Made by a program: the position numbers and the translations under genes. DNA of 64,000 bases, taken from the NCBI RefSeq assembly GCF_002936955.1, contig NZ_MPZM01000007.1:1-64000 (forward strand). Direction: 5' to 3'. The notes beneath the pieces were generated by a model. That model saw nothing but the letters and a program-made list of their open reading frames with translations. It did not search any database and was not told the DNA's origin. The stretch is from Oceanisphaera arctica. GTDB taxonomy: Bacteria; Pseudomonadota; Gammaproteobacteria; Enterobacterales; Aeromonadaceae. Shown here in pieces: positions 20,339-29,842 of the stretch. Position 1 is the stretch's first letter, and each line of letters starts with the position of its first letter.

Positions 20339-20811
20339 GCCGGCACTCCTATCAGTTGCTCATCAGTGCAGGTGCGGATACGGCCATAGCTGGAGGTAAT
20401 AATCTTCATATTCTGCGCTCCGTTAGAAGCGAGAATAGTACCGCTGTCCAGCGTGTTCCGTCTGGGAGTGAAAGTGAGCTCAGTATAAGGAAACGTCAGG
20501 GTAATGGCCGGATAATCAATTGATTTGGCTTCATCAATGATACTACCGGTACAATCCGTAGAGTTTTTGATTTGATAGTTCCAGCTGGCAGTACCCGACC
20601 CACTGAAACAGACGGTAATGTCTTTATTACGCTTGATCGCCTCGCTGCGAGCCAGCTGCAAGTCCGCATAGATGGCCATGCCGGCGCTGCGCACCGTATT
20701 TTGATCGCGCAAGGTCTGAAAGCTGGGTACGGCAATGGCCAGCAAGACTGCCATTACCACCATGCCCATCAGCAATTCGATCAGAGTCAGCCCCGTCTGA
20801 CGCTTGTTCAT
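20332..20811 (-). CDS. FimT/FimU (GspH-type) minor pilin
   Basis: 159 residues from the ATG at 20811, which follows GGGAGGAAG; a longer reading adds 27 residues without prepilin character. Leader MNKRQTG precedes LTLIELLMGMVVMAVLLAI, with Glu5 present. The block LRDQNTVRSAGMAIYADLQLARSEAIKRN is the GspH/FimT signature. Two Cys near the C-terminus (RIRTCTDEQLIGVPAC) may form the usual pilin disulphide. First gene of the minus-strand operon, 92 bases from divergent pilE. Confidence 0.87.
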   Translation of the reverse strand: MNKRQTGLTLIELLMGMVVMAVLLAIAVPSFQTLRDQNTVRSAGMAIYADLQLARSEAIKRNKDITVCFSGSGTASWNYQIKNSTDCTGSIIDEAKSIDYPAITLTFPYTELTFTPRRNTLDSGTILASNGAQNMKIITSSYGRIRTCTDEQLIGVPAC

Positions 20812-20903
20812 TGGCTTCCTCCCTGAAGACAAAATCCCGCGACAAAGCTGCCGACAGTGGTTAAGCTTGGTCGATATCTGGCGTTTAGACAAGGAATATC
20901 TGG

Positions 20904-21302
20904 ATGCAAAAGAGTACCGGTTTTACCCTGATAGAACTGATGATAGTGGTGGGCATCGTTGCCATACTGTCCATGGTCGCCTATCCCTCCTTCACCGGCT
21001 ATCTGTTGAAAAGCAAACGAATAGAAGCGATACAGAGCCTGTACAGCATGCAATTGAAGCAGGAAGACTGGCGTATCTCTCATGCCACCTATGCCACTAC
21101 CAGTCAGGCGAGCGGCACCTTTCTCCCCACTCATGCCGATTACACCTTTAAAGTCAGTGGAGCCAGCGCCAGTAATTATGAGCTGATTGCCACTGCCAAG
21201 ACCGGTTCCAGCCAGCTGAAAGACAAGGAAGGCAGTGTATCCTGCAGCCCGCTGACGCTGAGCAGGAATAACAGCAAGACACCGACGGCCTGCTGGCAAT
21301 AA
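20904..21302 (+). CDS. pilE: PilE-like type IV pilin
   Basis: 132 residues: leader MQKSTG, mature start FTLIELMIVVGIVAILSMVAYPSF with Glu5, then a conserved YLLKSKRIEAIQSLYSMQLKQEDWR helix and a C-terminal Cys pair (VSCSPLTL and PTACWQ). Resembles PilE of the fimU-pilVWXY1-E cluster of Pseudomonas rather than a major pilin. It is divergent from fimT, whereas that cluster is usually all on one strand. ATG at 20904 follows AAGGA. Its TAA stop coincides with the first bases of the repeat at 21300. Confidence 0.85.
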   Translation: MQKSTGFTLIELMIVVGIVAILSMVAYPSFTGYLLKSKRIEAIQSLYSMQLKQEDWRISHATYATTSQASGTFLPTHADYTFKVSGASASNYELIATAKTGSSQLKDKEGSVSCSPLTLSRNNSKTPTACWQ

Positions 21303-21457
21303 TACCAAACAGCTTAAATAACTGATCTATTCGGTTGCTCTGTAAAGGTCGGACAAAGGGTCCGCTCCGCCGACTTGTAGTGGCGTGTCGAGGGAGGCGG
21401 CTGTGTTGCCTCTGATCTGAGGCCTTAATATGACCAGAACATTACTGGGATTGGTAT
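21300..21457 (+). repeat. dispersed hairpin repeat, copy 3 (internally deleted)
   Basis: Begins with TAATACC, of which TAA is the pilE stop codon, continues with the same end sequence and GGACAAAGG block as the copy at 38288, then jumps to the far end (TGTCGAGGGAGGCGGCTGTGT and a final GGTAT). Roughly the middle 200 bases are missing. The remainder of this gap, to 21587, has GC-rich weak dyads but no gene that I can support. Confidence 0.75.
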
Positions 21458-21587
21458 CAGAAGTCACCGGCAACGCCGTACAGCACACCCTCCCCAGCAC
21501 TCCCCTTGTCTTGCACCCCGCTGTCATTCCGACACACCGGGGTAAAGGGGAGGGAGCAGAGCGGCGCCAGTACTTCCCGCATACAAG

Positions 21588-21611
21588 AAGGCCTCCGATA
21601 TCGGAGGCCTT
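21588..21611 (-). terminator. terminator after ispH
   Basis: Perfect 11-bp stem, AAGGCCTCCGA with TCGGAGGCCTT, loop of two bases. It lies 53 bases after the ispH stop on the minus strand, followed by CTTCTTG, so it is a hairpin with a weak T-tract. Confidence 0.75.
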
Positions 21612-21664
21612 TCGGTCAATCACATACTATGTCATGTCAGAGCTATATCAGATCAGGCGCCGTG

Positions 21665-22609
21665 TCAGGACACCTGCTTTACCTTTAGCTCGGCCGGTAC
21701 TTCAAAGACGATGTTTTCTTCCCGCCCCGGGTGTTCGGTGACGGTATTTCCGCCCAGCGACTGCAGGTGGCCGATCACCTCCTGCACCAGTACTTCCGGT
21801 GCCGAGGCGCCGGCGGTAACGCCGATGCGCTCCGCCCCTTCCAGCCAGGTTGGCACTATCATCTCGACACAGTCGATCAGATAGGCTTTGGTGCCTATTT
21901 TCTCGGCCAGCTCGCGCAACCGGTTGGAGTTGGAAGAATTTTTCGAGCCCACCACCAGCATCACGTCCACCTTGGCCGCCAGCTCGCGCACCGCATCCTG
22001 CCGGTTTTGCGTCGCGTAACAGATGTCGTCCTTACGCGGCCCCTCTATGGTGGGGAAGCGGGCGCGCAGGGCGTCGATCACATCCGAGGTTTCATCCACG
22101 CTCAGGGTGGTCTGGGTCACGAAGGTCAGGTTGTCGGGGTTATTTACCACAAGCTGCGCCACGTCTTCCGGGTTCTCCACCAGGTACATGCCGCCCTCGG
22201 CACTTTCGTACTGGCCCATGGTGCCTTCCACTTCCGGATGACCCGCATGACCGATAAGAATGGTCTCTATGCCCTTCTTGCTGGCGCGGTGAACCTCCAT
22301 GTGTACCTTGGTCACCAGCGGACAGGTGGCGTCAAACACCTTGAGGCCGCGGCGTTTGGCTTCTTCCCGTACCGCCTTCGACACGCCGTGGGCGGAGAAG
22401 ATGACGATATTATCGTCCGGCACCTGATCCAGCTCTTCCACAAACACAGCGCCCGCCTGCTTGAGCTTGTTGACCACATAGCGGTTGTGCACCACTTCGT
22501 GACGCACGTAGATGGGCGCCTCGAATTTTTCCAGCGCGCTCTGCACTATGCTGATGGCCCGGTCGACACCGGCACAAAAGCCACGTGGGTTGGCGAGTAA
22601 AATATCCAT
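21665..22609 (-). CDS. ispH: 4-hydroxy-3-methylbut-2-enyl diphosphate reductase
   Basis: 314 residues from the ATG at 22609, which has AAGGAG ideally placed. Last enzyme of the MEP isoprenoid pathway, reducing HMBPP to IPP and DMAPP with a [4Fe-4S] cluster. The three cluster Cys are in [25 protein letters not shown] and the [11 protein letters not shown]-region downstream Cys; the catalytic [10 protein letters not shown] and ENPEDV motifs are present. Last gene of the murJ-ribF-ileS-lspA-fkpB-ispH series. Confidence 0.97.
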   Translation of the reverse strand: MDILLANPRGFCAGVDRAISIVQSALEKFEAPIYVRHEVVHNRYVVNKLKQAGAVFVEELDQVPDDNIVIFSAHGVSKAVREEAKRRGLKVFDATCPLVTKVHMEVHRASKKGIETILIGHAGHPEVEGTMGQYESAEGGMYLVENPEDVAQLVVNNPDNLTFVTQTTLSVDETSDVIDALRARFPTIEGPRKDDICYATQNRQDAVRELAAKVDVMLVVGSKNSSNSNRLRELAEKIGTKAYLIDCVEMIVPTWLEGAERIGVTAGASAPEVLVQEVIGHLQSLGGNTVTEHPGREENIVFEVPAELKVKQVS

Positions 22610-22619
22610 GTCAGGCTCC

Positions 22620-23072
22620 TTATTCTTCAACTGTCATTTGCTCGACGGCCAGAATTTCCACCTCGAAGGTGACCTGACAGCCGGCCAGGGGATGGTTGAA
22701 GTCGACGGTGACCGAGTCGCCGGCCACACCGCGTACTATGCCGGGAATTTCGGCGCCGTTGGGCTGGGTAAAGGAGAGGATGGCCCCTTCTTCCAGACTC
22801 ATGTCGGCGGCGAAGCGGCTGCGCTCCATATAATGAATATTGTCCGGATTGACCGGCCCGAAGGCATCGTCCGGCCCCAGCTCAAAGCTGTGGCTGGAGC
22901 CTTCGGTCAGGCCCAGCAGACAGGCCTCGAAACTCGGCGTCAGGCTGCCGTCTCCCATCTTCAGCTTGGCGGGTTTGCCGTGCAGCTGGGTGCTGTCGGC
23001 CACTGAGCCGTCTTCCAGCTTGATGGTAAAGTGAAACAGTACTTCGCTCTGCGGGCCTATCTGTTTGCTCAT
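22620..23072 (-). CDS. fkpB: FKBP-type peptidyl-prolyl isomerase (SlpA)
   Basis: 150 residues, the short FKBP with inserted-in-flap domain found next to lspA and ispH in many proteobacteria. It catalyses proline isomerisation and has chaperone activity in the cytosol. Recognisable elements: [16 protein letters not shown]-like start, [16 protein letters not shown], the insert with [20 protein letters not shown], and DFNHPLAG near the end. Its ATG overlaps the lspA stop (ATGA), so the two are translationally coupled. Confidence 0.94.
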   Translation of the reverse strand: MSKQIGPQSEVLFHFTIKLEDGSVADSTQLHGKPAKLKMGDGSLTPSFEACLLGLTEGSSHSFELGPDDAFGPVNPDNIHYMERSRFAADMSLEEGAILSFTQPNGAEIPGIVRGVAGDSVTVDFNHPLAGCQVTFEVEILAVEQMTVEE

Positions 23073-23557
23073 TGGGGGCTGTCCTTCTTGAAACTGTCGA
23101 TAATAATCATGCCGGCACCGACGAAGATAAAGCTGTCGGCCAGGTTGAACGCCGGCCAGTGCCAGTTGCCGACGTAAAAGTCGAGAAAGTCCACCACATG
23201 GCCCAACATCAACCGGTCGATCACGTTGCCGATGGCCCCGCCGATGATAAGGGCATAGGCCACCGGCAACCAGCGCGCGGCCTTGGGCAGCTTGTGCATC
23301 CAGACGCTGAGCAGCACGGTTACCGCAAAGGCCAGGCCGGCAAAAAACCAGCGCTGCCAGCCGCCCTGGTCGGCCAGAAAACTGAAGGCCGCCCCCGGAT
23401 TATAGACATGCACCAAGTTAAAGAAGGAGGTGATTTCCACCCCCGGATAACCATAAGCCAGGTTAGATACGGTGAGCCATTTACTCAGCTGATCCACCGC
23501 TATGGCCACTATTGCCAACCACCACCAGCGCAGGCCGGTTTCTCGCAACGTCGCCAT
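23069..23557 (-). CDS. lspA: lipoprotein signal peptidase
   Basis: 162-residue inner-membrane aspartic protease (signal peptidase II) that cuts prolipoprotein signal peptides after Lgt has added diacylglycerol. Four hydrophobic helices. The two catalytic Asp are in GGAIGNVIDRLMLGHVVDF and FNLADSFIFVGAG. The ATG overlaps the ileS stop codon by one base and the end overlaps fkpB by four, so ileS, lspA and fkpB form a tightly coupled unit. Confidence 0.97.
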   Translation of the reverse strand: MATLRETGLRWWWLAIVAIAVDQLSKWLTVSNLAYGYPGVEITSFFNLVHVYNPGAAFSFLADQGGWQRWFFAGLAFAVTVLLSVWMHKLPKAARWLPVAYALIIGGAIGNVIDRLMLGHVVDFLDFYVGNWHWPAFNLADSFIFVGAGMIIIDSFKKDSPQ

Positions 23558-26382
23558 CAGGCAAACCGGCGAACTTCGCCGTCTCCGGCCACGTTGGTCA
23601 CGCAGCGGCCACAGATGCCCTCGTGGCCCTCATGGCTGTTTACATCAGCCACATGGTGCCAGCAACGAGCGCACTTTTCTGCGCCGCTCTTGGCGACCTT
23701 GACCTTGAGTCCGGCGACCTCGGTCTCGGCGGCATCACCGGCTTCAGACAGCGGCTTCACCGTTACGCTGGAGGTCAGCATCACGAAACGCAGCTCGTCA
23801 CCCAGTTGCTTGAGTTTGGCTGCCAACCCATCTTCCACATAAAGGGTGATTTCGGCTTCCAATGCGGCGCCAATCACCTTGTCTTTACGAGCGGCTTCCA
23901 GCGCCTTGTTCACTGCCTGACGCATCTTGAGCAGCTCGGCCCAGTAGCCATCGTTCAACTGCTCATCGCCGGCCAGCCCGAACAGCCCTTCATAGAACTC
24001 TTCGGTAAACACAAATTGTGCTCGTTCGCCGGGCAGCAGATTCCAGATCTCGTCGGCGGTAAAGCTCATGATCGGCGCCATCCAGCGGACCAGTGCTTCC
24101 ACGATATGGTAAAGCGCCGTCTGGCAGGAACGACGGGCCAGGCTGTCGGCCCTGGCGGTGTACTGGCGGTCCTTGATCACGTCCAGATAGAAGGATCCCA
24201 TTTCCACCGAGCAGAACTGCATCAGCTTCTGGGTGACCAGATGGAAGTTGTACTCGTCGTATGCGGTGGTGATTTCCTGCTGAATGGCCTGAGCACGGCC
24301 CACGGCCCAGCGGTCAATCAGTACCATGTCGTCTGCGGCGACCATGTCGGTGGCCGGGTTGAAGCCGCTCAGGTTGGCCAGCAGGAAGCGGGCGGTGTTG
24401 CGAATGCGGCGATAGGCATCGGCGCTGCGCTTGAGGATCTCGTCGGACACCGTCATCTCACCGGAATAATCGGTGCTGGTGACCCAGAGGCGCAGAATGT
24501 CGGCACCCAGCTTGTTCATCACCTGCTGCGGGCTGACCACGTTGCCGATGGACTTGGACATCTTGCGGCCATTGCCGTCTACGGTAAAGCCGTGGGTCAG
24601 CACCTGCCGGTACGGGGCGTGGCCCTTCATGGCGGTGGAGATCATCAGGGATGACATGAACCAGCCGCGATGCTGATCCGAGCCTTCCAGATACATGTCG
24701 GCCGGGTGGCCCTCAAACTCGGAACGCACGTCGACCACGGAAGAATGGGTCGAGCCGGAGTCGAACCACACATCCAGGGTATCCAGCACTTTTTCGTACT
24801 GGTCGGCTTCGTCACCCAACAGCTCGGCGGGGTCCAGATCCCACCAGGCCTGAATGCCGGCTTCTTCTACCCGCTTGGCCACGGCTTCCATCAGCTCGGT
24901 GGCGCGGGGGTGCAGGGCCTGGGTTTCCTTGTGCACGAACAGGGCGATGGGCACGCCCCAGGTGCGCTGGCGTGAGATACACCAGTCGGGGCGGTTTTCG
25001 ACCATGGCTTCGATGCGGTTCTGGCCCCACTCGGGCACCCACTGCACCTTCTTGATTTCTGCCAGCGCCTTGGCGCGCAGACCGGCCTGATCCATGCTGA
25101 CAAACCACTGGGGGGTAGCACGGAAGATAATCGGCGTCTTGTGGCGCCAGCAATGCGGGTAGGAGTGCATGATGGCCTGATGGTGCAACAGGGCGCCACG
25201 CTCTTTCAGCACTTCCACCACCGCATCGTTGGCCTTGAATACATGCTGGCCGGCAAACAGCTCGGTGTCGGGCAGGTAAACACCGTTGCCACCGACCGGG
25301 TTGGCGATTTCCAGACCGTATTGCTGGCCCACCACGAAATCTTCCTGACCGTGGCCAGGGGCGGTATGCACGGCGCCGGTTCCGGATTCGGTGGTGACGT
25401 GCTCGCCCAGAATGGCGGGTACATCGAAGTCGTAGAAAGGATGACGGAAGCGCTTCAGCTCAAGGTCGGCACCCTGGCAATAGCCCAGGTTGTGATAATG
25501 GCTGATGCCGGCTCTGTCCATCACGTCTGTAACCAGATCGGCGGCCAGGATCAGACGCTCGGGGTTGTCCCCTTCCACCTGTACCAGGGCGTAGCTCAGC
25601 TCTGCATGCAGCGCGACCGCGCGGTTGGCGGGCAGGGTCCAGGGGGTGGTGGTCCAGATGGCGACCGACAGCGGGCCCTTGCCGGTATGGCCGTCGGCAC
25701 AGTCGAAGCTGGCCGCCACGGCTGCTTCGTCTACCGCCTTGAAGCGCACGTCGATGGCCGGCGAGCGCTTGTCTTCGTATTCCACTTCGGCTTCTGCCAG
25801 CGCTGAGCCACAATCGGTACACCAGTGCACCGGCTTGGAGCCCTTGTGCAGGTGGCCGTTATCGATGATCTTGCCGAGGGCACGGATGATGTTGGCTTCG
25901 GTATCGAAGTTCATGGTGAGGTAGGGATTTTCCCAGTCACCCAGCACGCCGAGACGGATAAAGTCGGTTTTCTGCGCTTCAATCTGCTCTTTGGCGTAGG
26001 CCCGGCAGGCTTCGCGGAATTCGGCGGCAGACACCTTGACGCCGGGCTTGCCGACCTTGCCTTCCACTTTCAGTTCGATGGGCAGACCGTGGCAGTCCCA
26101 GCCCGGAATGTAGGGAGAGTCGTAACCCAGCAGTCCCTTGGACTTGACGATAACGTCTTTCAGGATCTTGTTGACCGAGTGACCAATGTGAATGCTGCCG
26201 TTGGCGTAGGGAGGGCCGTCGTGCAGAATAAACGGCTTCTTGCCGGCCTTGGCCTGACGCACGGCGCCGTACAAGTCCTGCTCAATCCAGCGCTTCAGCA
26301 TCTCCGGCTCGCGTTGAGCCAGGTTACCGCGCATGGGGAACTCCGTTTCGGGCAAATTCAGGGTATTTTTATAGTCGGTCAT
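23557..26382 (-). CDS. ileS: isoleucyl-tRNA synthetase
   Basis: 941 residues from the ATG at 26382 (AGGATTC upstream), the form that matches E. coli IleS ([17 protein letters not shown]). Class Ia synthetase charging tRNA-Ile: HIGH motif in [16 protein letters not shown] motif in [10 protein letters not shown], a CP1 editing domain between them that removes misacylated valine, and a C-terminal zinc finger with CARCW and CGRC. It starts 5 bases after the ribF stop. Confidence 0.98.
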   Translation of the reverse strand: MTDYKNTLNLPETEFPMRGNLAQREPEMLKRWIEQDLYGAVRQAKAGKKPFILHDGPPYANGSIHIGHSVNKILKDVIVKSKGLLGYDSPYIPGWDCHGLPIELKVEGKVGKPGVKVSAAEFREACRAYAKEQIEAQKTDFIRLGVLGDWENPYLTMNFDTEANIIRALGKIIDNGHLHKGSKPVHWCTDCGSALAEAEVEYEDKRSPAIDVRFKAVDEAAVAASFDCADGHTGKGPLSVAIWTTTPWTLPANRAVALHAELSYALVQVEGDNPERLILAADLVTDVMDRAGISHYHNLGYCQGADLELKRFRHPFYDFDVPAILGEHVTTESGTGAVHTAPGHGQEDFVVGQQYGLEIANPVGGNGVYLPDTELFAGQHVFKANDAVVEVLKERGALLHHQAIMHSYPHCWRHKTPIIFRATPQWFVSMDQAGLRAKALAEIKKVQWVPEWGQNRIEAMVENRPDWCISRQRTWGVPIALFVHKETQALHPRATELMEAVAKRVEEAGIQAWWDLDPAELLGDEADQYEKVLDTLDVWFDSGSTHSSVVDVRSEFEGHPADMYLEGSDQHRGWFMSSLMISTAMKGHAPYRQVLTHGFTVDGNGRKMSKSIGNVVSPQQVMNKLGADILRLWVTSTDYSGEMTVSDEILKRSADAYRRIRNTARFLLANLSGFNPATDMVAADDMVLIDRWAVGRAQAIQQEITTAYDEYNFHLVTQKLMQFCSVEMGSFYLDVIKDRQYTARADSLARRSCQTALYHIVEALVRWMAPIMSFTADEIWNLLPGERAQFVFTEEFYEGLFGLAGDEQLNDGYWAELLKMRQAVNKALEAARKDKVIGAALEAEITLYVEDGLAAKLKQLGDELRFVMLTSSVTVKPLSEAGDAAETEVAGLKVKVAKSGAEKCARCWHHVADVNSHEGHEGICGRCVTNVAGDGEVRRFA

Positions 26383-26387
26383 GAATC

Positions 26388-27335
26388 CTACATTCCGTTC
26401 GGTTCTGATGCCGCCAGCCCGAACCATTGTCGGGCCTGGGCGGCATCGCGTTGAATTTGCTCCTTCAGCAGCGCAAAGGAAGCGAATTTTTGCTCGTTCC
26501 GCAATTTATGGCGGAGCTCTACTTCCACCTGTTTGCCGTACAGATCGCCGGAAAAATCAAACAGATGTACTTCTAACAGGGCGCGGGTGCCGCTGACGGT
26601 GGGCTTGTCACCGATATTGGCGACCCCGGGGTAACGGTGACCATTCAGCCACAGCTCTACCACATACACGCCGGACACCGGTATTACCTGTCGTTTGAGG
26701 GCCACATTGGCGGTAGGAAAGCCGATAGTGCGGCCCAGCTTGGCACCGTGCTCTACTCGTCCGCACAGGCCGAAGGGGCGCCCCAGCATGGTGGCCGCAT
26801 CATCCAGCCGGTCGGTCGCCAGTGCCTCGCGGATCAGGGTACTGCTGACTCGCTGGCTGTTCATGCGCCAGCTCTGGGTGCTGACCACCTCGAAATCGAA
26901 GGCCTGGCCGGCCCGGGTCAGCAGTTCGAAGTCTCCGCCCCGGTTCTGGCCGAAGCGAAAATCGTCGCCCACCACCAGAAAACGCACCCCCAGCTTGTCC
27001 ACCAGCAGGCCGCGGATAAACTCATCCGGAGACTGGGCGGCAAAGCCGGCATTGAAGCGCACGCACAAGAGGCGGTCTATACCGAGACTCGCCAGCTGCT
27101 GGTATTTTTCCCGCAGCCGGGTCAGTCGGGGTGGCGCCTCGCCACCGGTAAACAGCTCCTGAGGCTGTGGCTCGAATACCATGACACAGGCCGGCACCTT
27201 GAGCCGACGGGCCTGCTCGGTCAGACGGCGCAATACGGCCTGGTGCCCCAGATGCACTCCATCAAAGTTACCGATGGTCAGCACACAGCCGCGATGCCAT
27301 GGTTTGATGTTGTGTATGCCGCGAATAAGCTCCAT
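26388..27335 (-). CDS. ribF: bifunctional riboflavin kinase / FAD synthetase
   Basis: 315 residues. The N-terminal nucleotidyltransferase domain ([16 protein letters not shown], residues about 20-36, HxGH type; and the [11 protein letters not shown] motif) makes FAD from FMN, and the C-terminal domain ([13 protein letters not shown] with PTAN) phosphorylates riboflavin to FMN. GGAG lies before the ATG at 27335. Same position as in E. coli, upstream of ileS; murJ lies upstream on the same strand. Confidence 0.97.
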   Translation of the reverse strand: MELIRGIHNIKPWHRGCVLTIGNFDGVHLGHQAVLRRLTEQARRLKVPACVMVFEPQPQELFTGGEAPPRLTRLREKYQQLASLGIDRLLCVRFNAGFAAQSPDEFIRGLLVDKLGVRFLVVGDDFRFGQNRGGDFELLTRAGQAFDFEVVSTQSWRMNSQRVSSTLIREALATDRLDDAATMLGRPFGLCGRVEHGAKLGRTIGFPTANVALKRQVIPVSGVYVVELWLNGHRYPGVANIGDKPTVSGTRALLEVHLFDFSGDLYGKQVEVELRHKLRNEQKFASFALLKEQIQRDAAQARQWFGLAASEPNGM

Positions 27336-27402
27336 ATACTCCGATGCCGGCCTCTGTAAATCGGCGGATTATACCCCAGCCGGCCTTCAGGATCAGCCTT
27401 TG

Positions 27403-28959
27403 CTATGCGCTTTTAAGGTGCTTTATCCGTACGCCACTCAACAGCAGCAAGGCACCGTAACACAAGGCACCGGCACCGATATAGCTCAGCAGGTGCAAAC
27501 TGCTGCTCAGAAGATCCCACTCGGCCCACTGCGCCAGCGGCGGTGACAGCCACCACAACAGCGCCGCCATACCACTGCTGGCCAGGGCCACCTTGAGAGA
27601 GAAGCCCAGGGTCTGGTGACTGGGATGATAGATTTTCCGCTGGCTCAGGCCCCAGGCCAGCAAGCCGGCGTTGAGGATGCCCGACATCGCCGTGGCCAGC
27701 GCCAGCCCCACATAACCGAGCGGAAAAATCAGAATGGCGTTAAACACCATGTTGGCCACCATGGCGATAATGCCGAAGCGCACCGGGGTTTTAGTGTCCT
27801 GCCGGGCATAGTAGCCCGGCGCCAGCACCTTGATCAGCATGAAGGCCTGCAGCCCCACGCCGTAGGCCACCAGGCTCTTGCCGGCTGCCGTTACCTCGGT
27901 GATGCCAAACTCGCCGCGCATGAACAGCACCCGCAGCATGGGCTCGCTGAGCACGATCAATCCCAGCATGGCGGGAAAGCCCATCAGGAGCACCATGCGC
28001 ACGCCCCAGTCCATGGTGGCGGCAAAGCCGTCTTTTGACTCATCCACATGGCGGCTCGACAGTGCCGGCAGTATCACGGTGGCGATGGCGATACCAAACA
28101 GGCCGAGCGGGAACTCCAGCAGTCGGTCGGAATAATACAGGTAGCTGATGGAGCCGGTGGCCAGAAAGGACGCCAGCATGGTGTCGAACAGCAAGTTCAC
28201 CTGGCTGACAGAGACCCCGAACAGGGCAGGTATCATCAGGGTGCGGATCTTCACCACTCCGGGGTGGTGCCAGGCCCAGCGCGGCCGCACCAGCATATGC
28301 AGCTTCGCCAGAAAGGGAAACTGAAACAGAAACTGAATCAAACCGCCGGCAAAGACGCCGATGGCCAGCCCCAGCTCGGGCTGTGCCATGTTCGGTGACA
28401 ACCAGAAGGCGGCGGCAATCAGCGCCAGGTTGAGAAAGACCGGGGTGAAGGAGGACACCGCAAACTTGCCGAAGGTATTGAGTATGGCCCCGGCCATGGC
28501 GGTGAAGCTGATAAACCACAGATAGGGAAAGGTCACCTTGAGCAGCAGAGAGGCCAGCTCGAATTTGTAGGCTTCGGGCCCGTCGTTAACCCACTCCATG
28601 AACCAGCCCATGCCGAACAGCGCCGTCACCACCCCGGAGCCCACCATGCCCACAAAAGTGACCAGGGTAACTATCATCCCCAGGGTGCCCGATACCGCCG
28701 CCAGCAGATCCTGGGTGTCCTTGAAGCTTCGGGTTTGCTTGTATTCGGTCATTACCGGCACAAAGGCCTGGTTGAAGGCTCCTTCGGCAAAGAGCCGACG
28801 CAGAAAGTTGGGAATGCGATTAGCAAAAAAGAACACGTCGGCCGATGCTCCGGCCCCTAATAAGTTGGCGATCACCACATCGCGCACCAGTCCCAGCACC
28901 CGGGATACCAGGGTCATGGCGGACACAATCAGGCCTGATCGCAAAAGCGCCTTGCTCAA
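27403..28959 (-). CDS. murJ: lipid II flippase MurJ
   Basis: 518-residue MOP-superfamily membrane protein with about 14 helices that moves lipid II across the inner membrane for peptidoglycan synthesis. Signatures: SRVLGLVRDVVIANLLGAGASADVF (with the essential Arg region), RIPNFLRRLFAEGAFNQAFVPV, and GLFGIAIATVILPALS. The start is TTG at 28959; AGAGG lies eight bases before it, and no in-frame ATG fits. Divergent from rpsT. Confidence 0.95.
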   Translation of the reverse strand: MSKALLRSGLIVSAMTLVSRVLGLVRDVVIANLLGAGASADVFFFANRIPNFLRRLFAEGAFNQAFVPVMTEYKQTRSFKDTQDLLAAVSGTLGMIVTLVTFVGMVGSGVVTALFGMGWFMEWVNDGPEAYKFELASLLLKVTFPYLWFISFTAMAGAILNTFGKFAVSSFTPVFLNLALIAAAFWLSPNMAQPELGLAIGVFAGGLIQFLFQFPFLAKLHMLVRPRWAWHHPGVVKIRTLMIPALFGVSVSQVNLLFDTMLASFLATGSISYLYYSDRLLEFPLGLFGIAIATVILPALSSRHVDESKDGFAATMDWGVRMVLLMGFPAMLGLIVLSEPMLRVLFMRGEFGITEVTAAGKSLVAYGVGLQAFMLIKVLAPGYYARQDTKTPVRFGIIAMVANMVFNAILIFPLGYVGLALATAMSGILNAGLLAWGLSQRKIYHPSHQTLGFSLKVALASSGMAALLWWLSPPLAQWAEWDLLSSSLHLLSYIGAGALCYGALLLLSGVRIKHLKSA

Positions 28960-29079
28960 AATGAAAACCTCTCGGTAAGAAAATTGCTGAATGCAGGGGA
29001 ATGCTGCTAGAATCCGGCCGACAGTTTAACCCCCTGCCCTGTATCTGACCACAGGGCGGTGTTTATTTGCTCAAATCAA

Positions 29080-29108
29080 TTGACAATCTGCGGTGAAAAA
29101 GGCATATT
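29080..29108 (+). promoter_or_regulatory. sigma-70 promoter of rpsT
   Basis: Perfect -35 TTGACA (29080-29085), 17-base spacer, -10 CATATT (29103-29108). Transcription would begin near 29115, about 40 bases before the rpsT start. Confidence 0.8.
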
Positions 29109-29156
29109 CCTCGGCCTTTTATTAACACTCGCTAAGACAGTTTCAGGAGTTTTACC

Positions 29157-29417
29157 TTGGCTAATATCAAGTCTGCTAAGAAACGCGCGATTCAAGCAGA
29201 GAAACGCCGTAAGCACAACGCCAGCCGCCGTTCCATGGTTCGCACCTACGTGAAAAAAGTAGTTGCAGCCATCGCCAGCGGTGACAAAGCGAACGCACAG
29301 AAAGCTTTCGACGTAGCTCAGCCCCTGCTGGATCGTATGGCCACCAAAGGTCTGATCCACAAGAACAAAGCTGCTCGTCACAAGAGCCGCCTGAACGCCA
29401 AGATCAAGGCTCTGTAA
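29157..29417 (+). CDS. rpsT: 30S ribosomal protein S20
   Basis: 86 residues, starting [21 protein letters not shown], the standard bS20. The start codon is TTG with AGGAG seven bases upstream. E. coli rpsT also uses UUG, which takes part in its translational feedback control, so the same regulation is likely here. Single gene with its own promoter and terminator, divergent from murJ. Confidence 0.98.
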   Translation: MANIKSAKKRAIQAEKRRKHNASRRSMVRTYVKKVVAAIASGDKANAQKAFDVAQPLLDRMATKGLIHKNKAARHKSRLNAKIKAL

Positions 29418-29441
29418 TTCAGAGACTTAATCCGCAGCGTC

Positions 29442-29469
29442 AAAAAAACCGGCTTAATGCCGGTTTTTT
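29442..29469 (+). terminator. terminator of rpsT
   Basis: Stem ACCGGC/GCCGGT with TTAAT loop between A7 and T6 tracts, 24 bases after the rpsT stop. Symmetric enough to serve the convergent HlyU-like gene as well. Confidence 0.9.
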
Positions 29470-29498
29470 ATTGCCTGGATTTTAGGGTTAGGCGCTGT

Positions 29499-29807
29499 TC
29501 ACGCTTCCCGGCAATACAACTTGTGCAACAGGGCGATCACTTCCCGCACTTCCTCGCTTTTCAGCGAGTAATACACCGTCTGTGCCTCTTTGCGGGTGCG
29601 CACCAGATCATCATTACGCAACAGCGCCAGATGTTGTGACAGCGCCGACTGGCTGAGCCCCAGATGCTGGTTCATTTCTCCGACCGACAGCTCCTTGTCG
29701 AGTAAATGACACAAAATAAATAGTCTTCGTTCGTTGGCTAACGCCTTCAGCAGCCTGACCGCCTGGGTCGCGCTGGCTTCCATTGCTTCCATGTTCAATG
29801 CCATCAT
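29499..29807 (-). CDS. HlyU-like ArsR-family regulator
   Basis: About 102 residues with an ArsR/SmtB winged helix: LLKALANERRLFILCHLLDKELSVGEMNQHLGLSQSALSQHLALLRNDDLVRTRKE, recognition helix LSQSALSQHL. From memory it is very close to Vibrio HlyU, an activator of haemolysin and toxin genes that acts by displacing H-NS, including the end YSLKSEEV...ALLHKLYC. No ArsR-type CxC metal site is present. Start is uncertain among GTG 29816 and ATG 29807 or 29804. It sits between rpsT and nhaR, which are adjacent in E. coli. Targets unknown. Confidence 0.85.
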   Translation of the reverse strand: MMALNMEAMEASATQAVRLLKALANERRLFILCHLLDKELSVGEMNQHLGLSQSALSQHLALLRNDDLVRTRKEAQTVYYSLKSEEVREVIALLHKLYCREA

Positions 29808-29821
29808 GATGTCCACGTTCT

Positions 29822-29837
29822 AGGGTCTGTTGACCCT
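29822..29837. repeat. 16-bp dyad AGGGTCTGTTGACCCT
   Basis: Perfect 6-bp arms around TGTT, five bases after the nhaR stop and just upstream of the HlyU-like gene start. Second copy of the dyad at 5804-5819. It might also be an operator for the HlyU-like gene, given its position. Confidence 0.6.
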
Positions 29838-29842
29838 GATGT

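Noticed and set aside
22610-22630. Seven extra N-terminal residues on IspH
   Set aside because: They overlap the ribosome site and fkpB stop region; the ATG at 22609 with AAGGAG matches the family start.
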